64,000 nucleotides of DNA. Source: Actinomyces massiliensis 4401292. GTDB taxonomy: Bacteria; Actinomycetota; Actinomycetes; Actinomycetales; Actinomycetaceae. The notes below the pieces were generated by a model. That model worked only from the letters and a program-made list of their open reading frames with translations, made no database searches and had not been told where the DNA came from. Position numbers and translations under genes: made by a program. Below are positions 9,705-17,536 of this stretch, in pieces. How positions within the stretch are numbered: the stretch's first letter is position 1; every line of letters starts with the position of its first letter. Location: NCBI RefSeq assembly GCF_000269805.1, contig NZ_JH711483.1, positions 100,562-164,561 on the forward strand, given 5' to 3'.

Positions 9705-11285
9705 TCAACCGGTTGCCGGGCGGGTTTCCTGCGGGAGATGCGCCCGGGGCCGCTGGCAGGCCATCATGAGTCCGCCAACAAGGGGAATGACCGCTACTGC
9801 GGGGAACATGGGCATCGCCACTACCGCGATGGTCGGTCCCGCGATGATTCCCAGGGCGATGCGCGGCGCTAGGGGCAGATTCATTCTGCGGATGATCACC
9901 CAGGCGATCGCGGCCGCGCTGCAGAGGACCGAGGCGGCGATCCCCGGTGTGATCTGGCCGGAGAAGGGAACCTCCCGACATGCGGTTGCTGCTCCCGCGA
10001 CGGATAGGACTATCAGGACGACCGGTCCCCAGGTGTGCACGGGCGAATATGGAGAATTCTCGGAGAAGTACAATCCACTCGCCGCGAGCAGGGGCAGAAT
10101 TCCCAGGAATCCGATCTGCATGCCTATCGCGAGAAGCTGCGATCCTTCTCCTCCCGTTGCGATTATGTCCTTGACGACGCAGCTGGTCGCTGCCAGTCCG
10201 AGAACGGCGGCGCAGACGCCCAGCACACGCATGCTTCGACTTCTTATCGCAGACCTGGGTGTGTGAGGCATGGGAGGCGCGGGAGACACGGGAGACGTGG
10301 TGGCGCTCACCGGTGTGCGTGGCGCTGCGGGCGGAGGCGAGGGGAGGGCCGGAGCCGGCTCCATGGGCTGTCCCGAGAGCGGCCCCGAGAACGGCGCGGA
10401 GTGCATGATCGGCGGTGTGATTGATGACGGTGGGGACGCGGGCGCGCTGGCCGAGTGCCCCGGGGGCGGGAATGGGGGCCCGCCGGCGGCAGGCCCTGAA
10501 CGGGGATGCGTGCTCGGTGGGAAGGGAGGCGTCGAGAAGAAGGCGCGCGTCGGGAATGGGCGCGACTTGTAGACAATGGCGATGACGACAAGCGCTGTAG
10601 AAACGGCGGTGACCGTGAACGGGGTGATGGTGATCGTGAGTCCGACCGGAGCCAGGATCAGGCCCGCCCCGGCCCCCAGCGCTGTGCGCGCCGCAGGATG
10701 CAGCCGCTTGCCGACGACGCCGTCGAAGGCGATCGCGATCGCCACCGCTCCCACGCCCCAGGACGTCAGGCAAAGTGGTAGGAAGAGGTTGCCGAAGGTC
10801 GGAGTGGGGTCTCCGGCGTCGGCCGCCTCGAAGCCGACCGTCCATGAGGCCTGTGCGGCGGCGCCGAGGAGGAACGAGGCGATCGCGGTCGCTGCCGTCG
10901 CAAGCGTGTGCACTCGCGGCAGCAGCTCATGCGCGCGCACGAATGCGAGAACGCCGATCACCAGAACGACGGGGGCCAGGTTCGTCAGCGCGCCCGGCAC
11001 CCAACTGAGGGGATTGTCCTCGGATATCACGTCTCCGATGATGACAACCAAGACGATGCTGATGCTCAGCGGGATTGCGAGGATTCCGCACCACAGGGCC
11101 AGATTCATCAGAGGCTGTTTCCTCGGGTGCTCCGGATGACGGGTGCCGGGGCTGGTACTGGGACTGCTGTGAGGCGGAGGCGCTGCCGGGGACGGCTCTC
11201 CTGCGCTTGTCGTAGTCTTGTCGGTGTCGTCGGCGCTGCTGGTATTGCGGTGTTCGGCGGAAGGCGTTGAAGGCATGGAAGGCAT
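9705..11285 (-). CDS. Polytopic membrane protein with duplicated halves, unknown function (paralogue A)
   Basis: A 526-residue protein that I do not recognise. After a Ser/Pro/Thr N-terminus (residues 1-58) come about five membrane segments beginning MNLALWCGILAIPLSISIVL. A roughly 90-residue Pro/Ser/Ala linker follows, then five more segments from SMRVLGVCAAVLGLAATSC. The halves resemble each other: each has a segment followed by HELLPRVHT or SPYSPVHTWGP, and each ends with a basic loop then ALGAGAGLILAP or ALGIIAGPTIAV. This suggests internal duplication. AAGGGA precedes the ATG at 11285. It is divergent from a signal-anchored propeller protein, and that arrangement recurs at 16.3-19 kb. 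Two intact paralogues and one truncated one lie nearby. Confidence 0.7.
   Translation of the reverse strand: MPSMPSTPSAEHRNTSSADDTDKTTTSAGEPSPAAPPPHSSPSTSPGTRHPEHPRKQPLMNLALWCGILAIPLSISIVLVVIIGDVISEDNPLSWVPGALTNLAPVVLVIGVLAFVRAHELLPRVHTLATAATAIASFLLGAAAQASWTVGFEAADAGDPTPTFGNLFLPLCLTSWGVGAVAIAIAFDGVVGKRLHPAARTALGAGAGLILAPVGLTITITPFTVTAVSTALVVIAIVYKSRPFPTRAFFSTPPFPPSTHPRSGPAAGGPPFPPPGHSASAPASPPSSITPPIMHSAPFSGPLSGQPMEPAPALPSPPPAAPRTPVSATTSPVSPAPPMPHTPRSAIRSRSMRVLGVCAAVLGLAATSCVVKDIIATGGEGSQLLAIGMQIGFLGILPLLAASGLYFSENSPYSPVHTWGPVVLIVLSVAGAATACREVPFSGQITPGIAASVLCSAAAIAWVIIRRMNLPLAPRIALGIIAGPTIAVVAMPMFPAVAVIPLVGGLMMACQRPRAHLPQETRPATG
10269..10304. repeat. 9-bp-period minisatellite in paralogue A linker
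   Basis: Units catgggagg, cgcgggaga, cacgggaga, cgtggtggc encode part of the Pro/Ser/Thr linker on the minus strand. Confidence 0.5.
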
Positions 11286-11292
11286 GGAACTT
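11266..11292. repeat. 9-bp-period minisatellite at the start of paralogue A
   Basis: Units gaaggcgtt, gaaggcatg, gaaggcatg encode the MPSMPSTPS N-terminus; a copy with one base changed lies at 16329-16355. Confidence 0.5.
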
Positions 11293-11560
11293 CCCTTGTT
11301 GGGAACTCATAGCTGCAGATCCTGGGGATTCGAGCATAGTGAAGATATGTGCCGGTGCCTAGGGGTTCCCCGGGATTGTCCGACATTACATTTGCTTCCG
11401 GGGCGCTCGCGGTGCCCCGGGCCTTAGGTCTTCTTGGCCCTCTTCATGCATGTCCATGGGGAGCGCTGTCCTTGACCCCTCGTTTTTTCGGTAGGTAGCA
11501 TCGCCATGTTTTATGGGGCTACCTCTATCGCAATGGCGTGCGAGGGGTGAGGCGGTAAAA

Positions 11561-13069
11561 ATGACTGAGAGTCGCGATGGAGTGTGGCGTCCGGTAATTT
11601 TTTGGGTGGCTATTATATGTGTTGTCTGCTTTATTCCGGTGATCGGGGCTTACTTCTTCTTAACCTCCTTCACGCCCAGGCCGAGCCCTTTCGCCAATGA
11701 GCCGAGCCTCCTGTTCGACATCAATGCCTCGGATTATGGGGAGGGGATGCAGGTCATTTCCCTGTCTGACCAAGACGGGAGGAGAATGCTTCGCGATTCT
11801 CGTTCATCGGTGATCTATGTCGGTTTGAGCGACGGGGCGTCGTCCGTGATCGTCGCTTTGGATGCTGGAACGGCGCAGGTGCGATGGAAGGCCGAGCTGA
11901 GCGGCTCTCAGCCGTATTGCATGCCTTATGAATGGGGGATCCGGTGCGTGGCGGGAGGTGAGCTCGTTGATGTTGCTGAGCGTGAGGGGACTGTGACTGA
12001 GCTGGCGACGCTTCCGTCTGATAGCTATCGGATTCGAAAGGGCGGGAATGACAAGAGCGGGGATGATCATGTCGTTTACCTCCTGCCGGTGGATGGTCGG
12101 CCCCAGGATTATCAGGTGGTCCCGTTGCGCGGTGAGGATCATGCCGTCATTCTGCCGTGGTCGCCGCCGCCGACCCCGTGCGCAGAGGCCTCGGTGACCA
12201 GCTTCGAGGCTGCCGACACTAAGGCCAGTTCAAAGGGTGAAGGAGTGGTGGCCGCCGTCGTCATCGACGGGTGGATGGTCCTGACGAGAGTCGATACCGG
12301 AGAGATTATCGATCAGCGTTTCGGGGAGCTTTATCGAGATGTCAACTCTGTGCTGGTGGCGGGCAATGAGGCGTGCGGGGCGGCATGGGGGCAGGTGGAC
12401 GTGTCATACGTCCACTATGGCAATGTTCCTGTCTTGAGCGTAGTTCCGCTTCCGGAGGAGGAGGTGCCGACGCCTCCGCCGGCGGACAAGGTGAGGCCGG
12501 CATCCAAGAAGGGCGACGCTGGCGGGCAGTTGTATGACGGTTTAAGTTCCCGGAAATACGTGGATGCGGAAGGGCGCTTTGGGGAATTGTTCAACGGGGA
12601 GATAAGTGAGTACGACTTCGTCGATCTGCGCGGATCTGGATTGGATAATGCTTTCGCGGACGGAATTGAGATGGCCGAGGGGGCTGTGCGTGGAACAACG
12701 GGCGGGGGCCTATCGGAACAAGGTAGAGAATATCTAGTCCTGGCCTCCGGTGGACATATGATCTCAGTTCGAAGTGGGGCTGCGGGCTCTGGTCGCAACA
12801 AGATCATGTGGAAGGCTGATATTGGTGACAGTGAATGGGAGCTGAAGGATGATGATAGCGTCGTCATGACACGTGACTCTCGTGGGAGAGTTACTGCCAA
12901 GAGCATCGATGAGGGGAAAGACCTGTGGAGTCTGGATATCCCGGAGGAGATGCGTTGGGAGAGCGGGGTCGAGGGAACATACGAGCTGGTGGAGGGAACC
13001 GCCGGTACTAGGAATAGAGGCATCTCCCTCGTCTTCTCCTCTGACTCCCGGGTTCTCATCTATGGGTAG
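11561..13069 (+). CDS. Signal-anchored propeller-like protein (copy A), unknown function
   Basis: A 502-residue protein with one N-terminal membrane anchor (VIFWVAIICVVCFIPVIGAY, about residues 12-31) followed by a large extracytoplasmic region. That region has repeated strand-turn patterns such as VIVALDAGTAQVRWKAEL, GWMVLTRVDTGEII and GRVTAKSIDEGKDLWSLD, like PQQ/quinoprotein-type propeller blades (ALDxxTGxxxW). I chose the ATG at 11561 because GAGG precedes it. It is divergently transcribed from membrane paralogue A. The first 115 residues are almost identical to copy B; the rest has diverged strongly. A sensor, scaffold or surface antigen are all possible. Confidence 0.65.
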   Translation: MTESRDGVWRPVIFWVAIICVVCFIPVIGAYFFLTSFTPRPSPFANEPSLLFDINASDYGEGMQVISLSDQDGRRMLRDSRSSVIYVGLSDGASSVIVALDAGTAQVRWKAELSGSQPYCMPYEWGIRCVAGGELVDVAEREGTVTELATLPSDSYRIRKGGNDKSGDDHVVYLLPVDGRPQDYQVVPLRGEDHAVILPWSPPPTPCAEASVTSFEAADTKASSKGEGVVAAVVIDGWMVLTRVDTGEIIDQRFGELYRDVNSVLVAGNEACGAAWGQVDVSYVHYGNVPVLSVVPLPEEEVPTPPPADKVRPASKKGDAGGQLYDGLSSRKYVDAEGRFGELFNGEISEYDFVDLRGSGLDNAFADGIEMAEGAVRGTTGGGLSEQGREYLVLASGGHMISVRSGAAGSGRNKIMWKADIGDSEWELKDDDSVVMTRDSRGRVTAKSIDEGKDLWSLDIPEEMRWESGVEGTYELVEGTAGTRNRGISLVFSSDSRVLIYG

Positions 13070-13151
13070 TAACAGGCGTTGCAGAATTGAACAGAACCGA
13101 GCGGTGCCGAGCATAGTGAACGGACTTGGCTTGTAGAGGCATTCGTCTGCG

Positions 13152-13325
13152 ATGCTGCTGCTGGTAGCGGCCGGTCTGGCGCAGTCGGTTGTGTCGTCTA
13201 CCGGCCCTTATCGGCGCATGGGCGGCCGAGTTTATCGCCACGGAAATGAGGCGTTGCGCGAGGAGATCGCCGACGGCTGCGTTCAGGTCGAGGACCTGGT
13301 GGCCCGGTACTTCCACGTGGGCTGA
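13152..13325 (+). CDS. Short ORF or gene remnant, unrecognised
   Basis: A 57-codon frame with coding-like composition that ends GCVQVEDLVARYFHVG. There is no clear ribosome binding site. It could be the C-terminal remnant of a gene lost during the rearrangements around the nearby IS. I cannot assign a family. Confidence 0.3.
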   Translation: MLLLVAAGLAQSVVSSTGPYRRMGGRVYRHGNEALREEIADGCVQVEDLVARYFHVG

Positions 13326-13346
13326 TTGGGCCGGCTTTTCCGCTGT

Positions 13347-13409
13347 GAACGTGCTTTTCTCTCATCCTTCTGGAGGTAGAGCTCAGAAGGATGAGAGAAA
13401 AGTACGTTC
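13347..13409. repeat. Long hairpin (19-bp perfect stem, 11-nt loop)
   Basis: Arm 13354-13372 (CTTTTCTCTCATCCTTCTG) is perfectly complementary to 13384-13402. The outer GAACG/CGTTC pairs extend the stem to about 26 bp with two mismatches. It lies 15 bp before the IS, downstream of propeller copy A. There is no T-tract, so it is a poor classical terminator. Confidence 0.6.
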
Positions 13410-13424
13410 GTGTGGCAAGACTCA

Positions 13425-14337
13425 GAGGCTTATTCATAGGGTGTAGGTGAATATGAGTCCGAGGACTGCGGTGATGGTTTCCGGGAAGGTTTCCGGTGGT
13501 CTTCTGTAGCCGGTGTGCAGGACTCTCCAGGTCTTGATGTTGGCGATGACTCGTTCGATCTTGTAGCGGATCTGGTTGACGGCCCGGTTGTAGGCCTTGT
13601 CGTCTGGGTGGAGGGGAAGTTTTGCGGGTTTTCTTTTCGGGGTGATCATGCCCAGTCCGATGTACCCCTTGTCGCCAATATGCCTGGGTGGTGACGCCCC
13701 GTCGGGCAGGTCGGTGGCGGGGACGTCGAGCAGGCCGCTGCGGCGCAGGGCCTGAGCGTCGTGCGTGCATCCGTCCTGGGGGTCGGAGATCCAGGCCAGG
13801 GTCCCTGAGAGGGTGCAGGCCACCTGGACGTTCAGCCCCGTGGTCTTGTGCTTACCGGAGTACAGCTCGGGGTGGTCCTTCCAGGACCAGCACTGAAGCA
13901 GGGTGCCGTCGATGATCAGCTGGGCCGTGGGGTCCAGGTCCTCCACCGTTGGAACACTGCCGTTCAGGCATGCGGTGATCAGGGGCGTGTAGGTGCTGAT
14001 GACGCGGGAGACGGTGGCCTGCCAGACGCCGTAGAGCTCGGCGAGCAGCTCCTGGGGCAGGTTGTGCCGCAGGTAGGTCAGGGTCAGGCGCACGCACAGG
14101 AACAGCCCCAGCACCCTCGCCCCGAAGACCGGCAGATCGGGGTTCTCGGCGAAAATGGCCTCGCACAGGCCCATAACCTCACACCGAGGGATTCTCGTGC
14201 TATTATTCGTCATGGCGGTTTGCTTCTTGGTTGGATTGGCTTAAGCACCAAAGATTCTCTCAAGAGCAAGCCGCCACCCTGCTTAGCGACACGCTATTAC
14301 CAACAAAACACCCTAAACACCCCTATGAATAAGCCTC
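13425..14337 (-). mobile_element. IS5-like insertion sequence, copy 1
   Basis: 913 bp bounded by perfect 17-bp inverted repeats GAGGCTTATTCATAGGG and flanked by a 3-bp duplication TCA (13422-13424 and 14338-14340). It carries one transposase gene. It is nearly identical to the copy at 16491-17400 and differs by a 3-bp indel in the transposase. The right end cuts into a small HTH-type frame. Confidence 0.9.
13434..14213 (-). CDS. IS5-family DDE transposase
   Basis: A 259-residue transposase. The N-terminal HTH (LRHNLPQELLAELYGVWQAT VSRVI) is followed by a DDE core: Asp in QLIIDGTLLQ, Asp in HIGDKGYIG, and Glu in YKIERVIANIKTWRVL, with YSGKHKTTGLNVQ typical of the DDE_Tnp_4 group. It fills the element almost from end to end, and the C-terminus lies 9 bp from the left inverted repeat. 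It appears intact and so is potentially active. Confidence 0.92.
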   Translation of the reverse strand: MTNNSTRIPRCEVMGLCEAIFAENPDLPVFGARVLGLFLCVRLTLTYLRHNLPQELLAELYGVWQATVSRVISTYTPLITACLNGSVPTVEDLDPTAQLIIDGTLLQCWSWKDHPELYSGKHKTTGLNVQVACTLSGTLAWISDPQDGCTHDAQALRRSGLLDVPATDLPDGASPPRHIGDKGYIGLGMITPKRKPAKLPLHPDDKAYNRAVNQIRYKIERVIANIKTWRVLHTGYRRPPETFPETITAVLGLIFTYTL

Positions 14338-14677
14338 TCAGTTCATGTCGGCAACCCCGGCAACCGCTGTCAACGAGACACGGCGAATCCGCGGATGAGG
14401 ATGACGCAGCGGCAGCCCCGGAAACCGCTCTCAACAACCATTGGCGACCGGCGCACAGCGCGCCGTCACCGGTATCATCTCGGAACCAGCTATTTGGGCC
14501 GGCCAATGTAGGTCGATTCAGGTCGCTGAGGCTGGTGTAACGCTGCCGAGCGGCTTCTCCCGTGGTGCCGACGAAGCCGCCGATGGCATTCCAGGGCATT
14601 CCGGACTGTCGGGCCGATCTGATGGCCTCGACGACACGGCGTTCGGCACTCGAGCGCTCCGCAATCGCATGCCGCAT
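14297..14677 (-). pseudogene. Small HTH-type frame interrupted by the IS
   Basis: From the ATG at 14677 the frame reads MRHAIAERSSAERRVVEAIR, then SARQSGMPWNAIGGFVGTTG and EAARQRY. This is the xxWxxIGxxLGxSxxAxxxRY pattern of small actinobacterial helix-turn-helix proteins, comparable with the 26187-26435 protein. The last 14 codons lie inside the IS, so the natural C-terminus has been replaced or lost. Confidence 0.4.
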
Positions 14678-14736
14678 CAGCTGGTGTGATGCGCCGGGCA
14701 CTGGGGTATTCCTGCCGGTCCTTATTCCTGCCGGTC

Positions 14737-15588
14737 CTATCGGGGTGTGCGAACGTCCCGCCACTCCTCGACGTCGCACTGGCCGTGCGTATTGCTCCCG
14801 ACCGCGACCACGGTGCCGTCCTCTCGCAAGCCCAACGTATGGAGTGAACCCGCGGCAATTGCGATGATGTTGCGCCAGTCCTGTACCTCGCACTGACCGT
14901 GCGAGTCGGCCCCGACTGCGCGAACGGTTCCATCCGGCAGGAGAGCGACGGTGTGGCGGCTGCCCGCGGCTATGGCCGTCACCTTTGGCCACGGTGCCGT
15001 GTAGCACTCGCCGGCGCCGCTTCCCCCGGCGGTGAGCACGGCGCCATCGGCGCGCAGGCCCACTGTGTGCAGATACCCCGCCGAAACGGCGACAATCTCC
15101 CGCCAATCGCCGACATCGCACTGGCGGCGGCGATTGTTCCCCGTGGCCAGGACAGTGCCATCGACGCAGACTGCCACCGAATGCCAGTCGCCGCAGGAAA
15201 CGGCGGCGACTCTGCGCCAGCCGTGCACGTCGCACTGGCCCTCGGCGTTCCGGCCGGTTGCTATCACGGCGCCGTTGGCGAGAACTCCCAGCGTGCGCCG
15301 CCAGCCGGCGGCGATAGCGGTGATGCCGCTCCAAGCCTGCACCTCGCACTGGCCATCGCCGTTCCATCCGGTGGCGACGACCGTGCCGTCGGCCTTGAGC
15401 CCCACAGTGTGGGACTTTCCCGTATTGGCTGCCGTATGCACATTCCCGGCCGCGACCGCGCCGATCGTGCTCCAGGCGGAGACGTCCGGCTCGGCCTGAC
15501 CCCGCGCGCCGGTGGCGAGGGCCTTCCCATCGCCCCTGCATGCTGCTGAGTGCCGTGGACCGGCGGCGATGGCGGCCATGTTCCCCAT
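14737..15588 (-). CDS. RCC1-repeat (beta-propeller) protein
   Basis: A 283-residue protein made of about seven RCC1-type repeats. Each has the pattern ITAIAAGxxHTxGLxxDGTV with VATGxNxxGQCDVxxWR, for example SHTVGLKADGTVVATGWNGD and LHTLGLREDGTVVAVGSN. There is no signal peptide or membrane anchor. AGAGGAA sits 4 nt before the ATG. In bacteria such proteins act as interaction scaffolds. It lies between two IS copies inside a region of anchored propeller-like proteins. Its function is unknown. Confidence 0.75.
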   Translation of the reverse strand: MGNMAAIAAGPRHSAACRGDGKALATGARGQAEPDVSAWSTIGAVAAGNVHTAANTGKSHTVGLKADGTVVATGWNGDGQCEVQAWSGITAIAAGWRRTLGVLANGAVIATGRNAEGQCDVHGWRRVAAVSCGDWHSVAVCVDGTVLATGNNRRRQCDVGDWREIVAVSAGYLHTVGLRADGAVLTAGGSGAGECYTAPWPKVTAIAAGSRHTVALLPDGTVRAVGADSHGQCEVQDWRNIIAIAAGSLHTLGLREDGTVVAVGSNTHGQCDVEEWRDVRTPR

Positions 15589-15679
15589 GTTCCTCTTACT
15601 TCTGTCTTGTCTTCTGTCTTCTGCGCGCTGGGTGCGAGCCTCATTCTCGTTCCGGGGCGTGCAGCCCGCATGGTGAGTT

Positions 15680-16348
15680 TCACCGTCCCGTCTGAAGGTG
15701 AATGCGAGCAGGTAGGGAGAAGCCGCCGTTCATGTGGTGAACCGCGGTTGATGGAGTGGGACTGGGCTCCTCCGACGGAAGTGTGCATTCCCGGTCGGAT
15801 CGACGTGCGATCAGAGGGGTGTCGTGGTTCTGCTCGCGGTCCAGCTGTGTGGGCGATGGCGTCGGTGGCTTCAGGGCCTGCAGTGCCGCCTCGAAGCCGA
15901 CCGTCCATGAGGCCTGTGCGGCGGCGCCGAGGAGGAACGAGGCGATCGCGGTCGCTGCCGTCGCAAGCGTGTGCACTCGCGGCAGCAGCTCATGCGCGCG
16001 CACGAATGCGAGAACGCCGATCACCAGAACGACGGGGGCCAGGTTCGTCAGCGCGCCCGGCACCCAACTGAGGGGATTGTCCTCGGATATCACGTCTCCG
16101 ATGATGACAACCAAGACGATGCTGATGCTCAGCGGGATTGCGAGGATTCCGCACCACAAGGCCAGATTCATCAGAGACTGTTTCCTCGGGTGCTCCGGAT
16201 GACGGGTGCCGGGGCTGGTACTGGGACTGCTGTGAGGCGGAGGCGCTGCCGGGGACGGCTCTCCTGCGCTTGTCGTAGTCTTGTCGGTGTCGTCGGCGCT
16301 GCTGGTATTGCGGTGTTCAGCGGAAGGCATTGAAGGCATGGAAGGCAT
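15680..16348 (-). pseudogene. Truncated copy of the polytopic membrane protein (paralogue B)
   Basis: The first 152 residues are almost identical to paralogue A, with 98-99% DNA identity from 16348 back to 15885. At GFEAA the homology stops, and a non-homologous 70-residue tail (LQALKPPTPSPTQLDREQNH onwards) ends at 15680. Only three of about ten membrane segments remain. The break at 15885 marks one end of a segmental duplication. It is probably inactive, although a short membrane protein could still be made. Confidence 0.7.
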
Positions 16349-16490
16349 GGAACTTCCCTTGTTGGGAACTCATAACTGCAGATCCTGGGGATTCGAGCAT
16401 AGTGAAGATATGTGCCGGTGCCCAGGGGCTTCCCGAGATTGTCCGACATTACATTTGCCTCCGAGGCGCTCGCGGCGCCCCGGGCCTTAG

Positions 16491-17400
16491 GAGGCTTATT
16501 CATAGGGTGTAGGTGAATATGAGTCCGAGGACTGCGGTGATGGTTTCCGGGAAGGTTTCCGGTGGTCTTCTGTAGCCGGTGTGCAGGACTCTCCAGGTCT
16601 TGATGTTGGCGATGACTCGTTCGATCTTGTAGCGGATCTGGTTGACGGCCCGGTTGTAGGCCTTGTCGTCTGGGTGGTGGGGAAGTTTTGCGGGTTTTCT
16701 TTTCGGGGTGATCATGCCCAGTCCGATGTACCCCTTGTCGCCAATGTGCCTGGGTGGTGACGCCCCTTCCGGGAGGTCGGTGGCGGGGACGTCGAGCAGG
16801 CCGCTGCGGCGCAGGGCCTGGGTGTCGTGCGTGCATCCGTCCTGGGGGTCGGAGATCCAGGCCAGGGTTCCTGACAGGGTGCAGGCCACCTGGACGTTCA
16901 GCCCCGTGGTCTTGTGCTTACCGGAGTACAGCTCGGGGTGGTCCTTCCAGGACCAGCGCTGAAGCAGGGTGCCGTCGATGATCAGCTGGGCCGTGGGGTC
17001 CAGGTCCTCCACCGTTGGAACACTGCCGTTCAGGCATGCGGCGATCAGGGGCGTGTAGGTGCTGATGACGCGGGAGACGGTGGCCTGCCAGACGCCGTAG
17101 AGCTCGGCGAGCAGCTCCTGGGGCAGGTTGTGCCGCAGGTAGGTCAGGGTCAGGCGCACGCACAGGAACAGCCCCAGCACCCTCGCCCCGAACACAGGCA
17201 GGGGACCGGAGGCGTGAATGGTCTCGCACAGGCCCATAACCTCACACCGAGGGATTCTCGTGATACTATTCGTCATGGCGGTTTGCTTCTTGGTTGGATT
17301 GGCTTAAGCACCAAAGATTCTCTCAAGAGCAAGCCGCCACCCTGCTTAGCGACACGCTATTACCAACAAAACACCCTAAACACCCCTATGAATAAGCCTC
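16491..17400 (-). mobile_element. IS5-like insertion sequence, copy 2
   Basis: 910 bp with the same 17-bp inverted repeats as copy 1 and a 3-bp target duplication TAG (16488-16490 and 17401-17403). Removing the element plus one TAG restores exactly the uninterrupted sequence seen at 11424-11430, which proves the borders. Confidence 0.95.
16500..17276 (-). CDS. IS5-family DDE transposase
   Basis: A 258-residue near-twin of the transposase at 13434-14213, with all DDE residues kept (IIDGTLLQ, GDKGYIG, YKIERVIANIK). The differences cluster near residue 20 (ETIHASGPLPVF against EAIFAENPDLPVF, one residue shorter). It appears intact. Confidence 0.92.
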   Translation of the reverse strand: MTNSITRIPRCEVMGLCETIHASGPLPVFGARVLGLFLCVRLTLTYLRHNLPQELLAELYGVWQATVSRVISTYTPLIAACLNGSVPTVEDLDPTAQLIIDGTLLQRWSWKDHPELYSGKHKTTGLNVQVACTLSGTLAWISDPQDGCTHDTQALRRSGLLDVPATDLPEGASPPRHIGDKGYIGLGMITPKRKPAKLPHHPDDKAYNRAVNQIRYKIERVIANIKTWRVLHTGYRRPPETFPETITAVLGLIFTYTL

Positions 17401-17536
17401 TAGGTCTTCTTGGCCCTCTTCATGCATGTCCATGGGGAGCGCTGTCCTTGACCCCTCGTTTTTTCGGTAGGTAGCATCGCCATGTTTTATGGGGCTACCT
17501 CTATCGCAATGGCGTGCGAGGGGTGAGGCGGTAAAA

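Noticed and set aside
13070-13151. A promoter or small RNA between propeller copy A and the short ORF
   Set aside because: I see no convincing hexamer pair or structured element in this stretch.
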